DNA of 8,997 bases, from positions 1 through 8,997 of the forward strand of contig SKOQ01000155.1 in assembly GCA_007119985.1 (NCBI GenBank), read 5' to 3'. The DNA is from Marinospirillum sp. (GTDB lineage: Bacteria > Pseudomonadota > Gammaproteobacteria > Pseudomonadales > Halomonadaceae). The notes under the pieces are model-generated. The model worked only from the letters and a program-made list of their open reading frames with translations, searched no databases and was not told the DNA's origin. The position numbers and the translations under genes were made by a program. Below, piece after piece: positions 1 to 6,799 of this stretch; position 1 is the stretch's first letter; every line of letters starts with the position of its first letter.

Positions 1-684
1 GAAGCGGTTATGTCGGTGACTGGTTCGATCATTGTTGGTGATCTAGCTAATGCCGCTGATGGCCAAGGTAAAGCCCCAAAACTGACCCGACTGAATGGCA
101 ATAAAGTGACTATTGAGCATCTAATTCATGGCGGTAACGTCGCTATGTACCGATGTGACACAGTGACGCAAGACGGTTGTCTGAACCCAACAATCACTAA
201 CGTGACTCTTACCGGGTTATCAACTCAGGTAGAAAATTTACTTCTTGGTACAGGTTCTAGTAACGGCATTATTTTTAAGTTTGCTCGAAATACAGGGGCT
301 GCTAGCACCACCGAAAAGGCTTTTATGACCTCGGCTCCTGCGAGCATTGGCGGCATGATTCGAACACTTTCTGCATTAAATGAAGGGGCTGCTAGGTCGT
401 TTGCTTCAAGAGCGGCACCATTTATTGCTGTTGAGATGGCCCGAGCATTGGTTGAAGACATGCTCAATGCAGCTAGAAGTACCTCCGGTGTGGAAGATCA
501 TGCCTATGCGAAGTTATTAACGGAAGACCTTGAACGTGCACGTAGCCAAATCAATGAGGAGTACGCTGCGTTGCAGCGAAGATACGGCTCAGAGCAAGAA
601 TTGCTGGCGCATTTTAACCAGGTGATTCAGACCATTCGCAAACAGCGTTATTACACCGTTAAATCTACGGCGCTGGGGGAATAG
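1..684 (+). CDS. traH: TraH, conjugative pilus assembly / mating-pair formation protein (3' part only)
   Basis: The reading frame is open from the first base and ends with TAG at 682-684, so this is the C-terminal 227 or so residues of a gene that begins outside the window; the ATG at 10 is internal, not a start. TraH is a periplasmic or outer-membrane-associated component of F-type type IV secretion systems, needed for pilus assembly. The visible part has a polar beta-rich segment with a Cys pair (YRCDTVTQDGC), an Ala-rich segment (FIAVEMARALVEDML) and a charged, probably coiled-coil tail (LERARSQINEEYAALQRRY). Family assignment rests on this general character and on position: it is followed by traG after 3 bases, the order found in F and SXT/R391 elements. 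Transcription probably comes from a SetCD-dependent promoter upstream of the window, which is known biology of the family and not visible here. Confidence 0.85.
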   Translation, partial: EAVMSVTGSIIVGDLANAADGQGKAPKLTRLNGNKVTIEHLIHGGNVAMYRCDTVTQDGCLNPTITNVTLTGLSTQVENLLLGTGSSNGIIFKFARNTGAASTTEKAFMTSAPASIGGMIRTLSALNEGAARSFASRAAPFIAVEMARALVEDMLNAARSTSGVEDHAYAKLLTEDLERARSQINEEYAALQRRYGSEQELLAHFNQVIQTIRKQRYYTVKSTALGE

Positions 685-687
685 GTC

Positions 688-3600
688 ATGTGGGAAATCT
701 ATTCCATCGGGGATTCGGCTTTTTTAGAGCAGGTCCTGAATGCTGTCGCGATGATCACTGGTACAGGCGACTTTACTTCAATGGTTCGGATTGGCTTGCT
801 CATTGGGGTATTGATGGTCTCTGTTCAGGCCTTAATGCAAGGTGGCCGTGGGATTAACTTTCAACACGTTTTAGTCTCATGGCTAGTCTTTGCAACCATG
901 TTTGGGCCCAGTACCCGAGTGAGCATTGAGGATGCGTACACGGGACAAGTTCGAGTGGTTGATAATGTGCCCATCGGTGTTGCTGCCGCAGGTAGTACGA
1001 TTTCGACTGTTGGCTTTCAAATCACGCGATTGTTTGAAACGGCGTTCTCAACTCCCGCCATGACGGAATACGGCTTTGCATCCAGTTTACAGTCACTGAT
1101 TAAAGTGAGAAAACAGGTGATGGATCGCTCTGGTTTGGGTGATGCAAATCGTGTCGGCGGCTCGGACATCGAGCAATCGTGGTTTAATTACATCAAAGAG
1201 TGCACCTTGATTGGTATCGACATTGGCCAAAAGAACCTCGATCAGGTGCTGAGTGATCCTAACCCGATGACTGCGATTAGGTTTGATTCGCGCATTTATG
1301 GCACGCGCATCATGCTCAGTGGTAGCAGTAGCGATTTGGACTGCTCCGATGCCTATAGCCAGCTGAAACTCATGACAGAATCAACCTTCATTCCAAGGCT
1401 TAAACAGGTTCTGTCAGCCTCATTGGGGACTTCGTCAGCTACTGATACTGATGACGTGATCCGAAATGCACTGAATAACCTTGGTTTGGCTTCGGTTAAC
1501 ACCCAAGAGTACATGACCGCGTCGGTGCTTTTGCCTATTTATGAGCAAAGCGTGACGGGCAAATATATGGATGATCAAGCTTTCACCGCAGCCGTCATGG
1601 TTAACCAAGCGATTGAGCAGCGCAATACGCAATGGGCGGCGGAGCAGACCCTGTTCCAAAGTATCGTTCGTCCGATGATGACGTTTTTTGAGGGTTTCAT
1701 TTACGCCATCACCCCATTGATGGCCTTTGTGATTGCCCTTGGCCAAATCGGGATGCGAATGGCCGGGAAGTACTTGTTAATCCTGCTTTGGATTCAACTT
1801 TGGATGCCTGTCATGGCCATCATTAACCTTTATATCCATTTAACTGTTGCTGGGAAAATGTCGGCTCTTGATGCCTTTGCGGGTACAGAAGTGCCATCTT
1901 TTGCTGGGATGATGCAGATGGATTCAGTGCTGCAAACCTGGATAGCTACTGGCGGCATGTTGGCGTCGAGTGTGCCGGCGATTTCGCTCATGCTCGTGTA
2001 TGGCTCAGCAATAACCGCTACCCACTTGGCTGGACGTCTTCAAAACGGTGATGCCATTGATGAAAAGATGGCAAGTCCAGATGTCGCGAAAAATGCCCCG
2101 GTGATGCAATCACAGTCAATGTTCCAAAATTCAGCCCTCACTGGTTCTGCTATGACCGGCGCGTCAAACCTACTAAGCAGTTTCTCTGTTGGAAACGCAG
2201 TGGGTTCAATGGTCGGCTCTGCAAAAGAATCCATGACTCAGGCAACTCAAGCCTTTAGCCGTCAAGTTGGCAATACCATGAGCCGAACTTTTGGTGAAAA
2301 GCTAAGTTACGACAACCTTTCTTCGGTTGGACGTCAGATCGGTTCTTCTAATTCCGCATCTAGCGCCGTTGTTAATCAGGTCACTGATGACCTGCAAACA
2401 CGGTATGGTTTCGGAGACGATAAAAAAGACGCTGTACGTGGCTTGGTATCGGGCGTGTTATCTGGCGGACTAAGGGTTGGTGGCGATGGAACCATTACTA
2501 ATCCCGGTGAGAAAGAAGTTGCCGATAAGGGTTTTCTTGGGAGGCTTCTTGGAACGGGAGGCAATGATTCTCCACAAGGTAATTTGCCTGGAGTCGATAA
2601 GCCAGACTCATCTCGTGTACCAAAAATATCACGGTTACGAGCAGGCTTGGATTTAGGTGGTAACTTTAGTGGCCAAGTTGAGTCATCAGAAGGCAGTTCT
2701 CGATCTACGACCGCAAATACGCTCACAGGGGAGATGCAAAGCTTGGCATCAAGTGATTCACGACGTGCTGAGTATCGCGATGCAATGGTTAAGGACCTTT
2801 CAGATTCAAGACGTTCTGGCGTTGAGATGTCCTTGTCTAACCAAGACTATCAGTCTCTTCAGAGTTCAGCACAAGACGTTGTCACGGCATCAAACCGCTT
2901 TAGTGAGCTTGATCAGGCCAGCTACAGTCTATCAGGACAAAGAAATACTGATGGTGCGACGTTAACCCGGTTAGCGGCGGATAATCCTGAAGTCATGGAT
3001 TATTTAGGTCGCTATATGAACCAGCATGTTGAAGCCGGTAACCGATTACGTGAAAACCTTCCAATGTATCAGCGCTTGTTACCTGATGATAATCAGGCGT
3101 ATGTGGCCGCAGCTATGGAGTCTTTAACCTATAGCAATTCTTCAACGCCCGCTGAACGGGACAATGATTATCAAGCAGCAATGACTGTTATGGCCATGGC
3201 TACCGGAGCCGATTTACGATCAATTCAGCCGCGCTCAAATGAAGGCTTGTCATCAACTGCACCTACTTTTGGTGGTACTCAAAGCCAAGTTGAATCGGGT
3301 GTATTGGGCGGCTACGAGGATGCAGCAACAGTTCAAACTCAGTTCAACGCAGCTCAATCGGCTTACCAAACCAATCTGTCTGGTATAGATGGACAGTTGA
3401 ATGCGCATCAGCAGCAAGCTCAGCAGGCCGTAGCTACTGACACAAGTACCTATCAATCTGAACTAAACAGTGAAGCTGGATCTCAGTGGCGATCACGCAT
3501 TATGGCTGATGATAGCGGAGTTTCTGGTGCTGAAATGTTCTTCAACAGCGCCAGTGCTATTGGTGATTTCAGTGGCAAGCATACTGATGCAGCTCTGCAT

Positions 3601-4257
3601 ACCTTGAATCACTTTGGCGAAGACTATGAGAGTTACAAAGAACAAGCGCTTGAAGATCCTGGCTCACGAGGTTTCTTGCACAACGCAACGGTGGCCAGCA
3701 AATCAACCTGGGATGGGTTAAAAGCCGCCGTTGATGCCGGAACCTCTTTGGAAAATCCATTGACGGCGTTTAATGATGCATACAGTGGATCGAGTTCGCA
3801 GTATGCCTCCGAAGTAAACTGGGGCACTAAGTCTGAAGCCATGTTGGCTGGGGCATTCGGTGCGGCAGTTAACAATCGATATGGTGAGTTCTTAGAACAG
3901 TATGCCGATGATTTTAAACAGGAAGCATACAGCGAAGGGCAGAGAATGGGATTGACCCCGATTCAAAGTCAAGTGTTCGCTCAAGCTTTCAATGAAGGTT
4001 TGGCGGGACGCGTATTCAACTCTGAAGACTCATCGAGTTGGTCGCCTGAAATGCTAGGTCTAAGGGAGCAAATGCTAAATGAGTATCGTCAAAAGGATGA
4101 GAGTGGCGCTTACATTCCTGACAGTGTGTCCGAAGAAGATAAAGCATTTGTGGATAAGCAGATAGCGGTGATCTCAAATGCATCGCTTGCTGGAGATTAT
4201 GCTCAGAACAACTTGATCGATATTAGGGCTTATAACCAGGCATCAGGAAGGAACTGA
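688..4257 (+). CDS. traG: TraG, mating-pair stabilisation protein and entry-exclusion target
   Basis: The 1189-residue protein starts at ATG 688, with a GGGGG ribosome-binding site at 675-679 and only 3 bases after traH. Hydrophobic membrane segments lie at about residues 33-50, 60-73, 334-356, 361-386 and 423-448, giving the N-terminal inner-membrane domain typical of F-like TraG. Residues from about 450 to 1189 form a long polar, Ser/Ala/Gln-rich domain expected in the periplasm. TraG acts in pilus formation and stabilises mating pairs. In SXT/R391 ICEs it is also the donor protein recognised by Eex in the recipient, with specificity set by residues 606-608. Here these are Pro-Gly-Glu (2503-2511), the triplet reported for SXT (group S) rather than R391. 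No frameshift or truncation is seen, and the gene ends at TGA 4255-4257 just before a terminator. Confidence 0.95.
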   Translation: MWEIYSIGDSAFLEQVLNAVAMITGTGDFTSMVRIGLLIGVLMVSVQALMQGGRGINFQHVLVSWLVFATMFGPSTRVSIEDAYTGQVRVVDNVPIGVAAAGSTISTVGFQITRLFETAFSTPAMTEYGFASSLQSLIKVRKQVMDRSGLGDANRVGGSDIEQSWFNYIKECTLIGIDIGQKNLDQVLSDPNPMTAIRFDSRIYGTRIMLSGSSSDLDCSDAYSQLKLMTESTFIPRLKQVLSASLGTSSATDTDDVIRNALNNLGLASVNTQEYMTASVLLPIYEQSVTGKYMDDQAFTAAVMVNQAIEQRNTQWAAEQTLFQSIVRPMMTFFEGFIYAITPLMAFVIALGQIGMRMAGKYLLILLWIQLWMPVMAIINLYIHLTVAGKMSALDAFAGTEVPSFAGMMQMDSVLQTWIATGGMLASSVPAISLMLVYGSAITATHLAGRLQNGDAIDEKMASPDVAKNAPVMQSQSMFQNSALTGSAMTGASNLLSSFSVGNAVGSMVGSAKESMTQATQAFSRQVGNTMSRTFGEKLSYDNLSSVGRQIGSSNSASSAVVNQVTDDLQTRYGFGDDKKDAVRGLVSGVLSGGLRVGGDGTITNPGEKEVADKGFLGRLLGTGGNDSPQGNLPGVDKPDSSRVPKISRLRAGLDLGGNFSGQVESSEGSSRSTTANTLTGEMQSLASSDSRRAEYRDAMVKDLSDSRRSGVEMSLSNQDYQSLQSSAQDVVTASNRFSELDQASYSLSGQRNTDGATLTRLAADNPEVMDYLGRYMNQHVEAGNRLRENLPMYQRLLPDDNQAYVAAAMESLTYSNSSTPAERDNDYQAAMTVMAMATGADLRSIQPRSNEGLSSTAPTFGGTQSQVESGVLGGYEDAATVQTQFNAAQSAYQTNLSGIDGQLNAHQQQAQQAVATDTSTYQSELNSEAGSQWRSRIMADDSGVSGAEMFFNSASAIGDFSGKHTDAALHTLNHFGEDYESYKEQALEDPGSRGFLHNATVASKSTWDGLKAAVDAGTSLENPLTAFNDAYSGSSSQYASEVNWGTKSEAMLAGAFGAAVNNRYGEFLEQYADDFKQEAYSEGQRMGLTPIQSQVFAQAFNEGLAGRVFNSEDSSSWSPEMLGLREQMLNEYRQKDESGAYIPDSVSEEDKAFVDKQIAVISNASLAGDYAQNNLIDIRAYNQASGRN

Positions 4258-4267
4258 AAATAGAAGG

Positions 4268-4299
4268 TAGCCAGCTTGTGGTGGGCTGGCTATTTTTTT
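4268..4299 (+). terminator. Intrinsic terminator of the traH-traG transcript
   Basis: A perfect 8-bp stem (TAGCCAGC at 4268-4275, GCTGGCTA at 4285-4292) with a 9-base loop is followed directly by seven T residues (4293-4299). It lies 10 bases after the traG stop codon. On the - strand the stem is preceded by seven A residues but followed only by a weak T-containing stretch (CTTCTATTTTC), so it should work mainly rightward and at most weakly on eex transcripts. The right arm contains the eex stop codon. Confidence 0.9.
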
Positions 4300-4721
4300 G
4301 GCTTTTTGGGATACCTTGGATAAAAGCCATCAAAAAACGAATGGAGCTTATACCAATACCATTTTTCTTCAATGCTCAAAGTTCTACCCGAATCTTTAAC
4401 TTGGCTACTCAAGAATCTAATTCCAGTACAAATAGCTATGAAAAAGAGTCCCAAACCAACAATTGTCCAACTCGCTTGCCAATATGCGATTGCTAAAAAC
4501 ATAGTGGTGATGGCTATAAGGCCGATGGGGTTGCAGGTCGCTTTGAATCCCAAGTAGCTGAAAAAAACGACGGTGCAGAACAGAAATGGCAGAGCCGCTA
4601 ACTTGGCAGATGCCGTTAATATTTCTGATGGAAAAAAATGAGCCGCAGCCAAAGTCGCCAGAAAAAGCCCCAGTGATATAACCCAGCAGCGTGCTGGTAA
4701 AGATTTAAGTAAGTTTGTCAT
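4290..4721 (-). CDS. eex: Eex, inner-membrane entry exclusion protein
   Basis: This 143-residue protein is very hydrophobic, with probable membrane segments at residues 13-30, 42-60, 67-82 and 86-102. It ends in a charged, aromatic, basic tail (WYWYKLHSFFDGFYPRYPKK). Eex sits in the recipient inner membrane and blocks redundant transfer by a donor whose TraG is of the same exclusion group. I chose the ATG at 4721 because GAGAG lies 8 bases before it and because 143 residues is, as I recall, the published length of SXT Eex; a GTG at 4742 would add seven residues. It converges on traG, and its TAG stop (4290-4292) lies in the traG terminator stem. It follows setC by 54 bases, so read-through from the set operon is possible. 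Exclusion group S is inferred from the TraG motif, since I cannot align the Eex tail to reference types. Confidence 0.88.
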   Translation of the reverse strand: MTNLLKSLPARCWVISLGLFLATLAAAHFFPSEILTASAKLAALPFLFCTVVFFSYLGFKATCNPIGLIAITTMFLAIAYWQASWTIVGLGLFFIAICTGIRFLSSQVKDSGRTLSIEEKWYWYKLHSFFDGFYPRYPKKPKK

Positions 4722-4736
4722 CTTAGTACTCTCAAA

Positions 4737-4753
4737 GTGCACGGGCGGTGCAC
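4737..4753 (-). repeat. Small hairpin / repeated GTGCAC upstream of eex
   Basis: Two copies of the self-complementary hexamer GTGCAC (4737-4742 and 4748-4753) are separated by 5 bases. They could pair as a 6-bp stem with a 5-base loop, ending 15 bases before the eex ATG. There is no T-run after it, so it is not a convincing terminator for setC. It could affect eex translation, bind a dimeric protein, or be chance. Confidence 0.4.
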
Positions 4754-4775
4754 AATCAAATCATGTATCAGCATG

Positions 4776-5309
4776 TTAGTTCTCAAAAAGTGCTCTAGTG
4801 GTTTGCTCGGCCATAATCTCGCACACAGGACATTTAAGCTGAATGCGCTGTTGAGATACCGTCAAATACAGACTACCGCATCGACACCGGTGTAAGGATG
4901 CAAGCTGTGATCTTAAATCACGAGCTAGAACCCAACCTTCATTGATGGTCAGTTTTTTCCAGGGGATCTCAGCTGGAAGGTCTGCCTCTTCTCTTGCAAC
5001 CAAGTACGCATCGTAAGCCTTCATCAAAGCATCGATATTTAATTGCTTGTAGACATTATCACCACCAATATTGACATAAAGCGCCATCAGCAGGGAGCCT
5101 TCAACTAGGGCTCTTCTGCTTTTAACGATGGCATCAGATTCTGGCAATTGACCAGGACAAGGTGACTTGCCAGTCACTTCTTTGTGCAGCCTTCTGATAA
5201 TGTGGATTGGTAAACCTGTATCGAGCGCGATAATGGTCGTTCGAAATCCGTATTTAATAAGCAGCGAGGCTCGGGTAAACAGCTCACTTTTGGACAGGTT
5301 ATCAATCAT
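4776..5309 (-). CDS. setC: SetC, FlhC-like subunit of the master activator of conjugation
   Basis: The 177-residue protein is an FlhC homologue. FlhC with FlhD forms a hetero-hexameric transcription activator; in SXT/R391 ICEs SetC and SetD together switch on the transfer genes and int/xis. The N-terminal half (ASLLIKYGFRTTIIALDTGL, residues 15-34, then IHIIRRLHKEVTGKSPCPG) has the helix-turn-helix-like part and the K/R-E-x-G-x-x-P-style motif of FlhC. Near the C-terminus, C142, C144, C160 and C163 (RCRCG and KCPVC) form the probable zinc site, corresponding to the cysteine cluster of Escherichia coli FlhC. The protein ends soon after the zinc site, so it is shorter than chromosomal FlhC (about 190 residues). 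ATG 5309 overlaps the setD stop as ATGA and follows AAGGGGG, indicating translational coupling. Expression should come from the SetR-controlled promoter at 8001-8030. Confidence 0.93.
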   Translation of the reverse strand: MIDNLSKSELFTRASLLIKYGFRTTIIALDTGLPIHIIRRLHKEVTGKSPCPGQLPESDAIVKSRRALVEGSLLMALYVNIGGDNVYKQLNIDALMKAYDAYLVAREEADLPAEIPWKKLTINEGWVLARDLRSQLASLHRCRCGSLYLTVSQQRIQLKCPVCEIMAEQTTRALFEN

Positions 5310-5605
5310 GCATCCCCCTTGTTGTTTAAGGTTGATAATAAATAAGCGATTCTTGGGATACCTGTGCCTTTGCTCTTCACCATCTCAATCAGTTGGCTCT
5401 GGTTTCCCCTTGGTTGAAACAGCATGAATGATGAGGTCGCCACTCGTTGCAGGTCGTCAACACCAGCATTAATCAGTGCATCAACCACATCGCGTGTAAG
5501 TCCAAAGCGCAAGACAGCCTCTTGCGGATCAATTCGCGCTAATTCTCGTGCTGCGTGTAGGTACGCCAAATTTAATTGATAGAAGTCTTGTTGATTGGTT
5601 GTCAT
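5306..5605 (-). CDS. setD: SetD, FlhD-like subunit of the master activator of conjugation
   Basis: The 99-residue protein resembles FlhD, the small helical partner of FlhC. The family look is clear in the N-terminal part (DFYQLNLAYLHAARELARID, then QEAVLRFGL) and the middle (LINAGVDDLQRVATSSFMLFQPR). FlhD-type proteins have no membrane segments and act as cytoplasmic dimers that complete the DNA-binding surface with FlhC. The ATG at 5605 overlaps the TGA of the upstream transglycosylase gene by 4 bases, with GGAGG 7 bases before it, and its own stop overlaps setC in the same way. This fixed 1:1 coupling suits the two subunits of one complex. The cysteine that forms the intermolecular disulphide in Escherichia coli FlhD is absent, as the protein has no Cys at all. 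Confidence 0.92.
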   Translation of the reverse strand: MTTNQQDFYQLNLAYLHAARELARIDPQEAVLRFGLTRDVVDALINAGVDDLQRVATSSFMLFQPRGNQSQLIEMVKSKGTGIPRIAYLLSTLNNKGDA

Positions 5606-6150
5606 TGACGGACCTCCAGTTCATGTAAAATATTGCGATAAATAGAAAGCACTCTTTGTCCATACCAGCGTGCACGCTCTTCGTTCCAACTGTGATAGCG
5701 GCCTATGCCAAGCTCTAAATCGTTTGGTGAAGACTTGATTGCTTCGGCCAAAATACTGGAGCCGACAGTAAGGTTGGTGATGGGGTCTAGCAGTTCAGCT
5801 GCTGAGCTCACTCGATGCCCATGCCAATGCAAATTGATTTGCATAAGGCCAATATCGAGCTGGTATTTTTCACTCTCTTGCAGTGCTTGGTTTAACAGTT
5901 GCTTCGCTTCTGTCTGAGATTTGGCGTAAGTTGCATTTGAACCATTGCGAATTGCGTATGGCCATGGACTGGTCATGTTGAGACCGCGATGTGAGGCAGA
6001 CTCAGCCAAGGCAACGGCGTAGAGCATGACTGGATCAATACCAACGCTTTGTGCTGCTTTTTCCCACTGATAGCCCGGAAACGCATAGACTGAAGTGCTT
6101 GCGGACATGGCTATCGCTAGGGCAATCGTTTTTGCTTTAATCGTTTTCAT
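5602..6150 (-). CDS. Periplasmic lytic transglycosylase (SLT fold), conjugation-associated
   Basis: The 182-residue protein has a Sec signal peptide (KTIKAKTIALAIAMSASTS, likely cleaved after V-Y-A at residue 23). The mature part is a single soluble-lytic-transglycosylase domain: the E-S pair with catalytic Glu50 (AVALAES), the GLMQIN motif at 101-106, the D-P-x-x-N-L-x-x-G segment at 122-130, and a Y-H near 152-153. Enzymes of this type cleave the MurNAc-GlcNAc bond of peptidoglycan to form a 1,6-anhydro end, opening the wall for secretion channels. The start ATG 6150 follows AGAGG by 6 bases and overlaps the upstream gene by 14 bases. It lies in the regulatory operon just before setD rather than among the transfer genes, so it would be made early after induction. 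The length fits VirB1-like enzymes without extra domains. Confidence 0.9.
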   Translation of the reverse strand: MKTIKAKTIALAIAMSASTSVYAFPGYQWEKAAQSVGIDPVMLYAVALAESASHRGLNMTSPWPYAIRNGSNATYAKSQTEAKQLLNQALQESEKYQLDIGLMQINLHWHGHRVSSAAELLDPITNLTVGSSILAEAIKSSPNDLELGIGRYHSWNEERARWYGQRVLSIYRNILHELEVRQ

Positions 6151-6799
6151 TTTTGTCCTCTAATTCATTTCCGAGAAGCGCTTGAATGGCTTTCGGGCTT
6201 ATTCTTTTTAAAGGCACTGCGCTAAAGTCGGCGATGCCTCTCGTATAAACTTGTGCCGCTTTTGACCAGTCGCCTACGGCAACAGGCGCTTGCATATCAA
6301 ATCCTTTTTGCTGGTTCTGATGGTCTGCAATACCCTGTAATAGCCTTGGGTATTCACCCACTTCGTCCCGCAGCAAGTAAGCCTGGTAGCGTGTTAAAAA
6401 CTCTTTTTGCTTAAAGGGGTATTCCCTGTCATCAACTTTGCAGAGTTCAACCCATCCCCCCATGTCTGAAATCACGCGGTGGATAAGTGCATCGTCAAAC
6501 ATCACGGATGTCCAAGCGCCAACTTGACGAACAGCCTTGTCAACTTTGTTCCAAGCAACCATGGCTCTTGAACCCGAGTTGCCATCGATATGCTTGATGA
6601 CGTCAGCGGGCTTTGGAAAAAATTGCCCAGTATCCGGTGATTGAATATGCCGAGTCAGACCGATTCGCACTTCTTCAATGCTATAAGCACGAAGGGCTTC
6701 AAATGCGATGGATAGCAATTGTGGTGATACGCTTTTGCCATACATGGCCCAAGCTGCTCCCCAAACTTCAGCAAACTCGCGTTTATCAACCTCTTGCAC
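6137..6799 (-). CDS. DUF6475-type, phage replication P-like protein
   Basis: I propose a GTG start at 6799, giving 220 residues. GGGAGG lies 9 bases upstream and the overlap with the previous gene is then 14 bases, the same as at the next junction. A longer frame begins at TTG 6865 but has no good ribosome-binding site and would overlap by 80 bases. The protein is soluble, with no membrane segment or signal. An N-terminal helical part (FAEVWGAAWAMYGKSVSPQL) is followed by a repeat-like stretch ending in SPDTGQFFPKPADVIKHI (residues 54-71). Then comes WVELCKVDDREYPFKQKEF (116-134). This pattern is that of DUF6475 proteins, common in prophages after an O-like gene, where lambda P-type helicase loaders stand. 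I see no Walker motif, so it is not a DnaC-type ATPase. Role as helicase loader is inference from position. Confidence 0.75.
   Translation of the reverse strand: MQEVDKREFAEVWGAAWAMYGKSVSPQLLSIAFEALRAYSIEEVRIGLTRHIQSPDTGQFFPKPADVIKHIDGNSGSRAMVAWNKVDKAVRQVGAWTSVMFDDALIHRVISDMGGWVELCKVDDREYPFKQKEFLTRYQAYLLRDEVGEYPRLLQGIADHQNQQKGFDMQAPVAVGDWSKAAQVYTRGIADFSAVPLKRISPKAIQALLGNELEDKNEND

Noticed and set aside
1435..3875. Several frames of 63-116 codons opposite or within traG
   Set aside because: traG is a continuous 1189-residue protein with clear family features; the others have shadow-like composition (rich in Arg, Pro, Ser, Leu) and no starts with good context.
4278..4557. Two + strand frames of 61-72 codons after traG
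   Set aside because: They are antisense to eex, have no ribosome-binding site of note, and the eex frame explains the region with a coherent membrane protein.
4722..4742. GTG 4742 as start of eex
   Set aside because: It falls inside the GTGCAC hairpin and lacks a ribosome-binding site, while ATG 4721 has GAGAG and gives the expected 143 residues.
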